A DNA stretch of 35,625 nt, taken from contig JAVYAJ010000140.1 in assembly GCA_032229885.1 (NCBI GenBank), positions 1 to 35,625 of the forward strand, given 5' to 3'. Origin of the DNA: Anammoximicrobium sp032229885. Its GTDB lineage: Bacteria > Planctomycetota > Planctomycetia > Pirellulales > Pirellulaceae. The notes below the pieces were generated by a model that saw only the letters and a list, made by a program, of their open reading frames with translations, made no database searches and was not told where the DNA came from. The translations under genes were made by a program, and so were the position numbers. This document shows, in pieces, positions 24,756-34,514 of the stretch (within the stretch, counting starts at the first letter, position 1; each line of letters opens with the position of its first letter).

Positions 24756-27700
24756 CTACGGCGCACCGCCGGGCGGCGCCGTCGCGGACCCTCGGCTCGT
24801 CGGCCCGAACAGCCGCTGCAGACCTCGGGTGACCTCGTCCTGAAGAATGCCCCGCGCCGCGCCGCCGACCAGCCGCGCGCTCAGCTCGCTGAGCATTCGA
24901 TTGTCCAGATGCGGCCTGCCCAGCGTCCCCTGCACGGGGATTTGAATTACAGTGCCGCGCAGCGAGGCGAGATACTTTTTGTCCGTCACCCATTCATCGC
25001 GAATCGGAATCTCGGCCATGATGGCCAAGGACTCATCAAACCCCACCGATCCGCTGGTTCGGATCGTGACGTCGCCACTGGACATCGTCAACCCTTGGTG
25101 CCGGACCCGACCGTTTTCGACATCGACGCGGACGGTCTGCTCGGGGATCACCAGCCACTCGGAGAATCCTGTCGGGCTGGCGGATAATGCCTGACCGCGA
25201 GCCACGCTCTTGACCTGTTGCGCCAGTCCCAGCAGGGGCTGAGCCAGCGGGCCGGGGCCGATCTGCGCGGCGTGGATTGTCAATTGGCCGTGCACGTTGC
25301 TCTGGTCCGCGTCGGCCAGCGGCACGCTGGCGCCGTCCAGCAGGACCGAGAAACGGCCTTCGGCGCTCGTGGCGTCGGCCAGCAGCGGGGCGACATATTT
25401 CAGCCATGTGCGACACAGCTCGGGCGACAGTCGCACATGGTCCAGCAACTGTCCCCGGTCGATCCCTAGACGGGTCGGCGGCGAGTTCAACGGAATCCGC
25501 GAGACAGCGCGAAACTGGCCTTCGCTCAGGGGAATCTGCAGGGGCGCGAATTGCAGCACCCCGTCCGCCAACGAAGCTCGCAGCTCGCCCTTGCCGGCCA
25601 ACAGACCGTACAGGCTGGCCGATTCCCAGCCCAGCCGCGCACTGCCTGTCAAGGCGGTCGGCGCCACGACCGCCGCCGATGGCCCGCTCGAGACCGCCGA
25701 TTCGCGCAACGGACCGCTCAACGCAAAGCGACCTTTGTCGCGACCGATGATCTTGACGCTGGTTCCCAGATAGGGACTCAGCTTGGCGCTGACGTCGGCC
25801 CAGTCGTAGTCGGCCTCGCCACTGAGCTGCGCCAAGCGCGCCCCGCTGAACTGTTCGATGCGTCCCGAGGCGACCAGTCGGATCGCGTTGCCGGATGCCG
25901 TCAGCTCTTGGATCTCCAACGCGTCCCGCGCGCGATCGAACCGCTGGCGGGCTGTCAGCTTGATGCTGGGTTCTCGCCAGGCCTCGACCCAAGGATTCGA
26001 GGCGGTGGCAAGTACGATGTTCGTCGGACCCGCAGGCGTTTTGCGTGTGGCGAAGACGACGTCCTCGGCGTCCGCAGTCAAGTTGACTTGCGTCACCCCG
26101 GCCTCGTGCGTGGCCTGCAGCGTGCCCGTGGCGCGGCCGGTCAACTGGGCGCCGGCGGGTTGCTCGCTTGCGTGCAGCCACTGCGCGACGCGTCCCAGGT
26201 CGGCCCGATAGCTCAATTGTCCGCTGAGCGCCGGTCCCGAGTCCGGCAGTTGGACGACCACCCGTTGCGCGCGAAACGCGACGGCGGAACTGGTCATCGC
26301 CACGTCTTCGACGGTGATCCGTCCCTGACGCGTATCCCACGTCCCTTTGCCGTCCAGGCGAACCACTGGCTCGTCGATGGCCAGATCCCACTCGCGCGAC
26401 TGGAATTGGTCGATCTGCAGCTTGACGGCCTCCGCGTCGATCCGCTGCGTGGACACCCGCGTGGTGGCGTCGAGGTTGACCAAGCCTGCCATGCGGCGAT
26501 CGCCGACCGGAACGAACGGCCGCAGCCGCGGCATCCACGTAGCCAGATTCCCCCGCAGCTTCAGGCCCAGCGGCCAGGCCACCGCATCGTCCGCCGCGTT
26601 CACCGGCTGAAGCAGGTCGCTCGTCAGCTCGTCCGTGCCCGACTGCAAATGAACCTTTGCCGAGGCGATCCGCTGAATCTGCGAGCCGGCCAATTCCGCC
26701 GCGGCCGCCAGTTTCACCGTCAGTTGCTTTTCGCGCCAGGGCAACTGGCCGCTCGAGCTAAGTTCGAACTCGGCCAACTCCAGTTGGCCGTCGGCGGCGA
26801 TTTGTTCGCCCGCCGTCTGTTGCCAGCGGAAGTCGCCGTCCAGACGCCCCGACATCTGATAATCGGCCAAGTCGATGAACCGACCGACGTCGGTGGCTAG
26901 TTGCCGTAGATCTCCACGTATCTTGGCGGTACCTCGGTCGAGCGTTCCACTGGCCGACACGTCCAAAAAGCTGGACCTGCACGTCAGCTCGTCGATGACC
27001 GGGCCTGTGTCCGAGCGGCGCAGATTGGCCGTCAGCAGGATCGGCTTTTGCCACACGAACTCGCGGCCGTTCTCGACAGCCGCCAGATCGCTGGCTTCGA
27101 TCCGGGCGTTCAGTCGCGGCGGCTTGGTCGCCTGGTTCACCAGCGACAGCGTCACCTGTCCGGACTTGATCGCCGTCGAAGCCCGTAGGTTCAACGTGGA
27201 CGGCAGCATTTGCGCCAGCCGCGCCAGATCGACGCGGCCATCGACCTTCAGATCCACGGCCGGAACCTGGCCGACGAAGCGAGCCCAGTCGGTCACCGAG
27301 GCGATATCGTTCGCCTGCAGGACGCCTTGCGCCGCCAGTTGCGCAAAGTCCGTATCGACCGTCAATCGCTCGACCTTCCACGTGTCGCCGCTCGCCTCGA
27401 GCTGGGCGTTGCCGCGCAGCGTATCGGACCGCAGCGTGTCCGAGCCGAACCATGCCGGAGCTTGGAGCGCTACGCTGCCCGTCTCCAGCCGGTCCACTTG
27501 CAGCCGATGGCGGTTGCCCCCTTCGCGCCACTGCCACAGTGCGTCGCAGTTGGCCGCTCCGCGGGCCCGCACGTCGCCAAAGAAACGCTGGGCAGCGGAC
27601 GAGACGGCTGCCAGCGACAACGACTCGCCGCGCAGCACCATCTGGCCTTCGCCCAAGTAGGTGGCGTCCGTCTCGCCCGGCTTCCAGGCGACATCGACCG

Positions 27701-28349
27701 CGACCTGGCCCGGTCGCTCGCCGTCCGCCGTCACGTCGGCGGCCGCCCGGACCTTGATCGGCAACGGCGAAGCCTCGTCCATTTGCAGGGCGAGGTTCAG
27801 TCGCTCTAAGCGAAACCGCCCGTTGTGCGCCGTGTCTTCGACCTGAAGCGTCCCGCCGTCCACTTGGATCGTCAACGCGCGAACGGGGCGGCCCTGCGAC
27901 GGGCCGGACAACAGCTTGACCAGGGCGTCTTCCCAGTTGCTTCCATCGGGCCGCAGCACCAGACGCACCTGCGGATCTCGCACGCGAAACGTCCCTGGTC
28001 GAGACGTGTCGGCCAGCAATCCCAGCAGTGATTTGTCGCTTTGCAACTCGGCCGCCTGACCGAGTGGCTGGCCTTGCAGGTCGCGGGCCTCGATATCGCG
28101 CGCCCTCAGCGGCGACAGCCACCCCAACGAGGCGGAGCCGACCCTGACCGTGCCCTCGAAATCGGCCAGCGCAGCCGACACGATCGTCTGCCGCAAGCTC
28201 GTGCTCGCGACGATGACCGGGATCGACCAGACCAGCACGACCAACACCATCAGCGCGGCAGGAACAGCGATCAACCAACGTCGCAGGCGGCGCACACGGC
28301 TGGGCGAAAACGCATCGCGTTCTCGAGTCAGGTGTCGTTTGACGTTCAT
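24756..28349 (-). CDS. AsmA-like giant membrane-anchored protein
   Basis: This 1197-residue protein has a basic N-terminus, one membrane helix (about 24-46, WLIAVPAALMVLVVLVWSIPVIV) and a very long beta-rich periplasmic part. AsmA-type features are the start after the helix (LRQTIVSAALADFEGTVRVGSASLGWLSP) and a C-terminal region with many short beta segments ending VPIQGTLGRPHLDNRML. Large AsmA/TamB relatives form bridge-like grooves that carry lipids between membranes; that role here is inference. I chose the ATG at 28349 over one at 28385 because the basic MNVKRHL start is better. No operon partner is seen. Confidence 0.75.
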   Translation of the reverse strand: MNVKRHLTRERDAFSPSRVRRLRRWLIAVPAALMVLVVLVWSIPVIVASTSLRQTIVSAALADFEGTVRVGSASLGWLSPLRARDIEARDLQGQPLGQAAELQSDKSLLGLLADTSRPGTFRVRDPQVRLVLRPDGSNWEDALVKLLSGPSQGRPVRALTIQVDGGTLQVEDTAHNGRFRLERLNLALQMDEASPLPIKVRAAADVTADGERPGQVAVDVAWKPGETDATYLGEGQMVLRGESLSLAAVSSAAQRFFGDVRARGAANCDALWQWREGGNRHRLQVDRLETGSVALQAPAWFGSDTLRSDTLRGNAQLEASGDTWKVERLTVDTDFAQLAAQGVLQANDIASVTDWARFVGQVPAVDLKVDGRVDLARLAQMLPSTLNLRASTAIKSGQVTLSLVNQATKPPRLNARIEASDLAAVENGREFVWQKPILLTANLRRSDTGPVIDELTCRSSFLDVSASGTLDRGTAKIRGDLRQLATDVGRFIDLADYQMSGRLDGDFRWQQTAGEQIAADGQLELAEFELSSSGQLPWREKQLTVKLAAAAELAGSQIQRIASAKVHLQSGTDELTSDLLQPVNAADDAVAWPLGLKLRGNLATWMPRLRPFVPVGDRRMAGLVNLDATTRVSTQRIDAEAVKLQIDQFQSREWDLAIDEPVVRLDGKGTWDTRQGRITVEDVAMTSSAVAFRAQRVVVQLPDSGPALSGQLSYRADLGRVAQWLHASEQPAGAQLTGRATGTLQATHEAGVTQVNLTADAEDVVFATRKTPAGPTNIVLATASNPWVEAWREPSIKLTARQRFDRARDALEIQELTASGNAIRLVASGRIEQFSGARLAQLSGEADYDWADVSAKLSPYLGTSVKIIGRDKGRFALSGPLRESAVSSGPSAAVVAPTALTGSARLGWESASLYGLLAGKGELRASLADGVLQFAPLQIPLSEGQFRAVSRIPLNSPPTRLGIDRGQLLDHVRLSPELCRTWLKYVAPLLADATSAEGRFSVLLDGASVPLADADQSNVHGQLTIHAAQIGPGPLAQPLLGLAQQVKSVARGQALSASPTGFSEWLVIPEQTVRVDVENGRVRHQGLTMSSGDVTIRTSGSVGFDESLAIMAEIPIRDEWVTDKKYLASLRGTVIQIPVQGTLGRPHLDNRMLSELSARLVGGAARGILQDEVTRGLQRLFGPTSRGSATAPPGGAP

Positions 28350-28619
28350 GCAAAAACTCGGCGATAGAAGGTTGCTGGACGACAATTCGGGCGCAGAGAT
28401 CAGGTCACAGATCGGATCGCCTCGCCCCGCGAGCGCACGCTGCCAGCAGGCTCAGCAAGCTCGCTCGCGCGCGGGGCGAATTGTAAACAGAACCCCGTTT
28501 TGATCCTAGATCGATCGCCACCCTTTGTCGGCGCGTCGGCGCGGCGCCGACGGGCGCAGGCCATGGTTTGCCAAGTGAAAACAATATCGACGAAGGGAAG
28601 TAGAGTCTTAGTTCGTATC

Positions 28620-28640
28620 ATGCGCGCACGATGCGCGCAT
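28620..28640. repeat. Perfect 9-bp-stem hairpin (ATGCGCGCA/TGCGCGCAT)
   Basis: The stem arms are 28620-28628 and 28632-28640 with a three-base loop. It lies in the gene-free region upstream of the AsmA-like gene, just before the GTAC palindrome. Confidence 0.6.
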
Positions 28641-28653
28641 CCTGTACAGTGGT

Positions 28654-28666
28654 GTGTACAGTACAC
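28654..28666. promoter_or_regulatory. GTGTAC-A-GTACAC palindrome, possible operator
   Basis: A perfect 13-bp palindrome, preceded by another TGTACAGT at 28643-28650. GTAC-type palindromes are used by YtrA-type GntR regulators, and one such regulator is in this window. No gene directly downstream needs it, so this is a weak call. Confidence 0.3.
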
Positions 28667-28746
28667 TTGTGGGTTAGTGGAACCAGACTGGGTTAGGTGG
28701 CTTCGGAGTGGGATGACTGTTGCGCGCCACAGACGACGAGGGGCGT

Positions 28747-28947
28747 GTTGGCCGAAGGCCATCACCAACGTAGCCTAGGGCAACGCCCCAGGAATCAGAG
28801 ACGATAGAAACCGTGTTGGCCGAAGGCCAACATCACCGTATCACCGCGGCCCGGATGAATATGGCCTTCGGCCAAAAGAGGCACACACGCGGCGTCAGCC
28901 CTGGAGCGTTGCCCCAGGCTACGGTGAGCGGAGGCCTTCGGCCAAAC
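28747..28947. repeat. Nested inverted repeats with (G/T)TGGCCGAAGGCCA units
   Basis: A left arm of about 46 bp (28747-28792) and a right arm (28899-28947) are imperfect reverse complements. Both contain the GGCCGAAGGCC palindrome and a GTAGCCT(A/G)GGGCAACG block. Between them lie two more palindromic units, GTTGGCCGAAGGCCAAC at 28815-28831 and TGGCCTTCGGCCA at 28862-28874. The whole could fold into a large cruciform. It resembles repeat elements scattered in planctomycete genomes. Confidence 0.75.
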
Positions 28948-29047
28948 AGATTCTTGGGTTGCGGGCGACAGCCCGCGTTAAGAGATTTACGGTTGGCCCT
29001 CGCTGAGCTAGATGGTTTGGGCGATCTAGGGGGTCACGTTTGGAAAA

Positions 29048-29287
29048 TTGGCCATCGATGCGACCTCGAAGCTGGAGCCATGGGACGAAGCTGCGGGCAA
29101 GATTGTCGATGGATTGATCAGGTCCGGCAGGCTGTCCGATCTGGGGAACGCCGATCTGGAGATGATCGGAGACGAGGTCGCGCGCGTTATGGACGCCGTT
29201 GCGAGGAACACGGTCTCCAAACGGCTCGAACAACAGCAGGTCGGCGTCCAACACCCCGGGCGTGCCCGGAATGCAGAGGCCGATTGA
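29048..29287 (+). CDS. Small unrecognised ORF, possible gene fragment
   Basis: A 79-residue reading frame with a TTG start has a soluble, helical, protein-like composition (KLEPWDEAAGKIVDGLIRSG, LGNADLEMIGDEVARVMDAV). That differs from the proline/arginine-rich shadows around it. The last 25 residues look random. It may be the N-terminal piece of a transposase or another decayed gene; I do not recognise the family. It sits between palindromic repeats and the DUF4838 genes. No good ribosome binding site is seen. Confidence 0.35.
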   Translation: MAIDATSKLEPWDEAAGKIVDGLIRSGRLSDLGNADLEMIGDEVARVMDAVARNTVSKRLEQQQVGVQHPGRARNAEAD

Positions 29288-29429
29288 GCCAACATGCACA
29301 CTTCGACCCCGGCCGCAGGCACATCTCGTTTGCATCCGAGATGCTTCATTGCCCGACCGGTCGCCGAGATGTCTTCGTCCGTGGGTGATTGTCCACAGCC
29401 TTGCGCTCAGCAGCGAGACCGTGGTTCCT

Positions 29430-31829
29430 CTACCAGGCCAATTGCGCCCACTCCGAAGGCCCCGGTGGTGTGAGCGCCTGTTGCTCCGAGTCGCCGCCCG
29501 CCCGGCGAACGCGGCGGACGTTGATTCCCCACGGAAACCGCGGAGACGAACCGGCGTGTCCGAATTCCCCGGTGGGAATCGCCACCTCAAGCTCCCAACG
29601 GTCTGTGTGTTTTTTCACCACCGCTTTCGTGCCGGGCGTCCAAAGGATGGGAAGCGCCACCCGGTTAATGACTTCGAGGTCGCGGCATTCGTCGTAGACG
29701 GCCGCCGCCGGGTTAACCGTGACTTCGAACCAGTTCTTTTCCGGCGTGTTGACGCAAATTGTCACGTGGTCGTCGCGAAAAATCCCCGACGTATCGAAAA
29801 CCTTTGTCGTTTCTACAAGCCCTTCCATGTTCGCCTCCGCGCAGCGCACGGCGACAAAAAGCTGTTGTTTATTCTGTGTCAATGCGACCGTGACTTCGGT
29901 CCGGTTTTGCGCCGCGGCTTCTCCCGTTGTCAGGTCTTTCAAGGGCAGCCACGCGCTGGCGTATTTCGCGAAATCACCATCCGCTTGCGCATCGTTCGGC
30001 AGGACTTCGGCTCGGATCACCTGACCCCGCGGAATGCGATCCTCGAAAATCGTCTTCAGTCCCGCGTAGCTGTTTTCCATGGCGGCAATGCGGTCGTGAT
30101 AGACCGTCCCGGGGTTAGTTCGCGCTCGAGCGGCTTGCAGAAGCTCGAAATACTTGAGGACATCCTCTCTTTTTAGAAACCCGTTGACTTCCGACACCGA
30201 GCGCGATCCCGGCCGGAGCCACACTTTTTCCGCATATTCGTGAAAAGCCCTCATTTCCTTTTCCGCCGGACCGAACCAGAGCTTGTAGTATTCGTCCAGC
30301 AGGGCGTCCAGGTCGAGATCCGGGTCCCACAGGAGCTTGCAATTGACATACATCATCAGGTGGCTGATCGGCACTTCGCCGATCCTCGTCGGGTTTGTCT
30401 GCGAGTCGGGAGCAACCTCCATAAAAAAACCGTCGAAGTACCCGCGCTGTTCTTGCCGAGCCTGCTGGAGCTTCTGCATGAAAAACTCAGGATAGCGGGG
30501 CGACGTTGGCCACCAATAGTCAAGCCACCACTCCCACTGCTGTGATTTGTCTCGCGGTTTGAAGGCGGAAAACATGGAGCGGATGCCGTCGAAAAACGCC
30601 TTTTTCTCGTCATCCAACGCATAGGCCGACGGCGGTACGGCCTCCATTCGGCACAGAATGTTGTCCGGTTGGTTGTCCGGGTCGATGTTCGTGGGAATGC
30701 GGTTGTTGTACAGACACCACCAGATCACGCCTTTGTCGGGGTGCGACTTCTTGAGTTCCCGCGCGACGGCGACATGGAAATCCCACATCATATTGGCATA
30801 GGCCTGCTGGTGATCGATGCCCGGTGTCTGGTAAACCGCCCGGTCTCGCCAGTCGTAGGGATCGTTGGCGTCTTCCGGCGCGCCGAGCGTGACCTGGCTC
30901 AACGTCGGATACGTGTCGAACAATTTGCGCGCCCAGTCCACGCACGCGGATTGGAAATCCGGATCGGTATAACGTGGAACCCCGCCTTGGTTACGGAAGC
31001 CGGGGAACAATCTGCCGGGCGATTCCTCCGCATACCATGAGGGATGACGCACGCGCGTTTCGGGGTCGCAGATGAGCGTTCTCAGCGTATGATTGCAGAC
31101 GATCCCCGTCCGAGTGCCGCATTTCAGCCGTTTGAGCCATGCCACTCCGTCGCGGTCCGTAGCCAGCGCCGAATGCCACCACTGACGGCGATCAAAAGCG
31201 GCCTGCCGTGTCTCGCGTCCGGGCTTTAGCGAGATGCTTGTCAGCTTGGGGAAAATCGTCCCGTCTTCGTAGGGAGCGTAGAAGCGGACGCCGAGCCGTT
31301 CGAGCAACGCGCTGACCGCGTACCAAGCCCCAATGTCATCGTTGTCATAAATTCCCAGCGACTCGTTGAACTGTCCCCTCCCGGAGGTGAAGAGTTCCGC
31401 GGAGTACTTTTCTCCCATGAATGCCTGGAATTCCGCCAGATCGCCGAATTTCGAAGGCGGAAAAAATGTATGGGCGCCAGACAGCACCGCATACGTATCG
31501 CCGATCAAGATATCGTACCCGGAGCCGGAAAACTCCGGGAGCTGATAGCCGAGCCGCGACGTGTATTGGTTTTCGCCGACGTAAATCCGGTTGATCGCGT
31601 CATTGCTCGGCGCGTGAACAAGATTGAGCCGAGCGTCTGAGATCTTTTCGAGATGTTCCTGGAGGTCTTGGGCCGCGGCGTGGATCCCCCGATGCGCGCC
31701 CCGATCAACCACGATCTCTGCGCAGGGCCGACCGTCCCGCACGATGTCCAGTCCCTGCGTCGAGGCTATGGGGCCGACGACGCATAGCAACACGATGCAC
31801 CACAGGGGCGAAAGCATGACGTTTTTCAT
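29430..31829 (-). CDS. Secreted DUF4838 protein with CBM9-like C-terminus (second of a pair)
   Basis: This 799-residue protein starts with a signal peptide (MLSPLWCIVLLCVVGPIAST, about 5-24). An N-terminal alpha-glucuronidase-like region (about 30-170, LDIVRDGRPCAEIVVDRGAH) precedes the DUF4838 domain (about 190-480), with CNHTLRTLICDPETRVRHPSWYAE, VTLGAPEDANDPYDW and VIWWCLYNNRI. The last 190 residues resemble carbohydrate-binding family 9 (RAEVLPNDAQADGDFAKYASAWLPL, then WELEVAIPTGEFG). It should act on polysaccharides outside the cytoplasm; no DUF4838 activity can be assigned here. It begins 27 bp after its upstream paralogue and they are probably co-transcribed. The final residues EWAQLAW look abrupt, so a late truncation is possible. 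Confidence 0.82.
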   Translation of the reverse strand: MKNVMLSPLWCIVLLCVVGPIASTQGLDIVRDGRPCAEIVVDRGAHRGIHAAAQDLQEHLEKISDARLNLVHAPSNDAINRIYVGENQYTSRLGYQLPEFSGSGYDILIGDTYAVLSGAHTFFPPSKFGDLAEFQAFMGEKYSAELFTSGRGQFNESLGIYDNDDIGAWYAVSALLERLGVRFYAPYEDGTIFPKLTSISLKPGRETRQAAFDRRQWWHSALATDRDGVAWLKRLKCGTRTGIVCNHTLRTLICDPETRVRHPSWYAEESPGRLFPGFRNQGGVPRYTDPDFQSACVDWARKLFDTYPTLSQVTLGAPEDANDPYDWRDRAVYQTPGIDHQQAYANMMWDFHVAVARELKKSHPDKGVIWWCLYNNRIPTNIDPDNQPDNILCRMEAVPPSAYALDDEKKAFFDGIRSMFSAFKPRDKSQQWEWWLDYWWPTSPRYPEFFMQKLQQARQEQRGYFDGFFMEVAPDSQTNPTRIGEVPISHLMMYVNCKLLWDPDLDLDALLDEYYKLWFGPAEKEMRAFHEYAEKVWLRPGSRSVSEVNGFLKREDVLKYFELLQAARARTNPGTVYHDRIAAMENSYAGLKTIFEDRIPRGQVIRAEVLPNDAQADGDFAKYASAWLPLKDLTTGEAAAQNRTEVTVALTQNKQQLFVAVRCAEANMEGLVETTKVFDTSGIFRDDHVTICVNTPEKNWFEVTVNPAAAVYDECRDLEVINRVALPILWTPGTKAVVKKHTDRWELEVAIPTGEFGHAGSSPRFPWGINVRRVRRAGGDSEQQALTPPGPSEWAQLAW

Positions 31830-31856
31830 TTGCGCGCGTCTCTTGATTGGTGCGGT

Positions 31857-34514
31857 TTAAAACACGAGCCAGCCCAGGCTCTCAGGGTCGGTGACGGACC
31901 GGGCATCTCGCCAGAGCAGATACCGATCACCGCTGTCCCGGATCCAATTGCGGGCGGCGTTGAAGCCCCAGGTCTGTCCAGCCGCCGGGGCTGCGTCGCC
32001 CAGTTCGGCGAACGGAATCCGAAACCAGCCCGTCCAAGTTCCGTCGTCCGCTCGGTAGTCAAACTGCCAGCGGCCGTTCCACGCCATGTCCGCTGTCCAT
32101 CGGTTCTGCGCATCGGGCTTCAGGATCGCGTCGTATCGCGCGCCGCCCGTCGGGTTGGCAGCCAGCCGGTAGATGGGGCCCTCGGCCGTGGGGCGAATCC
32201 CCAGCTCGACGTATTCCTGCTTCAAGACGTCGCTCTCGGTCGTGGGCTCCGGCATATCCTTCGGAGACCGTGAAGGATAGCGGCATTCAAGGCGGACGTA
32301 GAGGTGGTCCGAGTCACGCAGCGCTTTGAGGGTCGTGCGAACTTTCCGGTACGGCATGTCTCGCTGCTGGCGGAGCACGACTGGCGCAACGTCGTCCCAT
32401 GCCGCGGCGTCAATCGCGGGCGCCGAGCCAACCTGGGCCAACTGGATCCGAGGTGGGTTGGTCAGAATCCCGTCGCGGATCGCCTCCCGATCCCAACCCA
32501 AGCTCGTCAGATGCCAGAGTTTATGATATCCCTCGTCCTGCAAAGTCGCGTGCTTATACGTATGGTAGGCGAACGGGCACATCTCGGGCCAGTCGTCCAA
32601 GGGCTTGAAGCCTTCGTTGCCGCCGCCTTTAGCCAGCGCTGCCAATCGCGCATACCAGGCGTCGATCGCCTCCAACAGAGCCACCAGGTTCGCGGGCGTC
32701 GGCTGCAACGTCCAAACATCCTGGAGCGTGAAGATCTTCGACAAGTCGCGGAGATAGTCGAACTCGATCCGAATCAAGTGAAGACGCGCTCGAACATCCG
32801 GATCGTCCTTCATCTGACGTTCGGCAATTGTGAGAAACATATTGGCTTCGGCCACGAACTTGGGCGTGTAGATGCTCTGGACGTGCCACTTGTTGTCGCG
32901 AAAACGGCTTCCGGCGTATTTACGGCCTTCCGCGGGCATGAAAATTCCCAGAAAGTCCGAGTAGAGCGCGATTTGTTCGTGCAAGCGATCGAAGAAGGAG
33001 GTCATGTTCCTAGCCGCATCGCCGAAGGCGGCCGCGCAGAATTCCTCCAGTAGGCTGTGCCACTCGGCCGCCGGATCGTCCATCATACGGCCGTAAACGT
33101 AGTAGGCCGGTGCTTGCAATCCGCGCACGTACCCGATTGCGCCGTCGCGGGTGGTCCACTGCACGTTGTTCCGCGCCATCGCCTGCACCAGGACGGCGGC
33201 GTACTCGGGCGTCCGCTCCGGCGCAAAAGGTCCGCCCCAGCCAAAACCGGTAAAGGTCTCCTCCAGGCCGCAAATCCCCGCCGGAATCCGCAGGTCGTTC
33301 AGCCGCTCGAAATCGGCTGGCTTGCCGATTTGCAGTTGAGGAATCACGTTTTCGGGAAACTCGTTCACCGTCTGAATCGGAGTGTCCTGATAGTCCCACA
33401 GCACGACGCGCGCCTGGGGATGCTTCTGCCGCAAACGCTCGGTGATCGCGAAATACGCCTGCCAGAGCTTGCCGGAACGGCCGCGCGCGTAAAGATCCTG
33501 CCAACCCTTGGCCTCCGTCCCAAACAGACGCAGGCAACGCTCGCAGTTGCATCGGCACAGGCGAAACGAATCCGGCGGAAAGATCCCGATCACCGAGTCG
33601 CCGTTCGAAATCAAGTCTTCGGCAGCCCGGAAAATCAACTCCTGCACCTCGGGATGCATCGGACACAACGGCGACTCCTGCTGCGCGATCTCGTCCGAAC
33701 TGAACGTGAAATCGTGTTCGCAGGCCCGCTTTCCATTGCCCAACAAGGCGAAATACTCCGGATGACTCGGTCCGTACTTGGCCAGCGGGATGACTTTGTT
33801 CCAATAAACCCATTTGCCCTGCACGAAACTCAGGAGCGGGAAGAAATTGTTCGCGATATGGTAGAAAGTCTCGTAGTTGCCGTCGGCGCAGGCCCGCAGG
33901 AGCGGTGTTTTCTCGAGTTCCAGGTTCTCTGGCACCGCGATCCTCCCAACCGGGATGAATGCAATGCTTCGGGTATCCAGCTTGAGCGAACCGTCCTCAT
34001 TCAATCGGCACGGACCTGCATCCACATTCAGGAACAGGAAACGTACGCCGGCGTACTGGCGCAGAAAGTCGCAGACTCCTTTGACGGTGCCGAGCAGCGC
34101 CAAGGGAGTGCGCGAGCCTTGGATGGTCTTTACGGGATCCTTTTTGTCGTTCCCGGCGATGACCACGTCCTTGCCAATCACCTTGTGGCAATACGTCCAG
34201 TCGTTGAATTGCTCGACCGTGACGCCGTGCTTCTTCGCGAATTCCGTCGCGCCGAGATAGATTCCAGGCTGGTCCGCCGCCCGCGTCCCTTCCTTCACCA
34301 CCTCGACCTTGAACCCGCTCTTTTCAAACGCCGTCTGCATCAACTTGGCGGCCCCCAAAAGCCAGTCGTCAACGACCTCGTCCGCAGCCTTGTCGGGAAT
34401 CACGATCTGGTAGGGACAGGCGCCGTTTTCGGCAAGCACCAGCTCGGCTCGAGCGGCAGGATGCGCCAGCGGAATGCCGAAAACAGCCAGCAATAAGAGC
34501 CATGGCTTTCGCAT
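31857..34514 (-). CDS. Secreted DUF4838 protein with CBM9-like C-terminus (first of a pair)
   Basis: This 885-residue protein has a signal peptide (MRKPWLLLLAVFGIPLAHPAARA, 1-23). A GH67-like N-terminal fold (about 24-170, VLAENGACPYQIVIPDKAADEV) leads into the DUF4838 domain (about 190-500). That domain has FPLLSFVQGKWVYWNK, HPEYFALLGNGKR, the cysteine cluster LCRCNCERC and ARVVLWDYQDTP. The C-terminal 190 residues are CBM9-like and end in RSVTDPESLGWLVF, a normal end for this module. I chose the ATG at 34514 over the open frame to 34646 because the signal peptide starts there. It is upstream of and co-directional with a paralogue; the pair may degrade the same glycan. Confidence 0.85.
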   Translation of the reverse strand: MRKPWLLLLAVFGIPLAHPAARAELVLAENGACPYQIVIPDKAADEVVDDWLLGAAKLMQTAFEKSGFKVEVVKEGTRAADQPGIYLGATEFAKKHGVTVEQFNDWTYCHKVIGKDVVIAGNDKKDPVKTIQGSRTPLALLGTVKGVCDFLRQYAGVRFLFLNVDAGPCRLNEDGSLKLDTRSIAFIPVGRIAVPENLELEKTPLLRACADGNYETFYHIANNFFPLLSFVQGKWVYWNKVIPLAKYGPSHPEYFALLGNGKRACEHDFTFSSDEIAQQESPLCPMHPEVQELIFRAAEDLISNGDSVIGIFPPDSFRLCRCNCERCLRLFGTEAKGWQDLYARGRSGKLWQAYFAITERLRQKHPQARVVLWDYQDTPIQTVNEFPENVIPQLQIGKPADFERLNDLRIPAGICGLEETFTGFGWGGPFAPERTPEYAAVLVQAMARNNVQWTTRDGAIGYVRGLQAPAYYVYGRMMDDPAAEWHSLLEEFCAAAFGDAARNMTSFFDRLHEQIALYSDFLGIFMPAEGRKYAGSRFRDNKWHVQSIYTPKFVAEANMFLTIAERQMKDDPDVRARLHLIRIEFDYLRDLSKIFTLQDVWTLQPTPANLVALLEAIDAWYARLAALAKGGGNEGFKPLDDWPEMCPFAYHTYKHATLQDEGYHKLWHLTSLGWDREAIRDGILTNPPRIQLAQVGSAPAIDAAAWDDVAPVVLRQQRDMPYRKVRTTLKALRDSDHLYVRLECRYPSRSPKDMPEPTTESDVLKQEYVELGIRPTAEGPIYRLAANPTGGARYDAILKPDAQNRWTADMAWNGRWQFDYRADDGTWTGWFRIPFAELGDAAPAAGQTWGFNAARNWIRDSGDRYLLWRDARSVTDPESLGWLVF

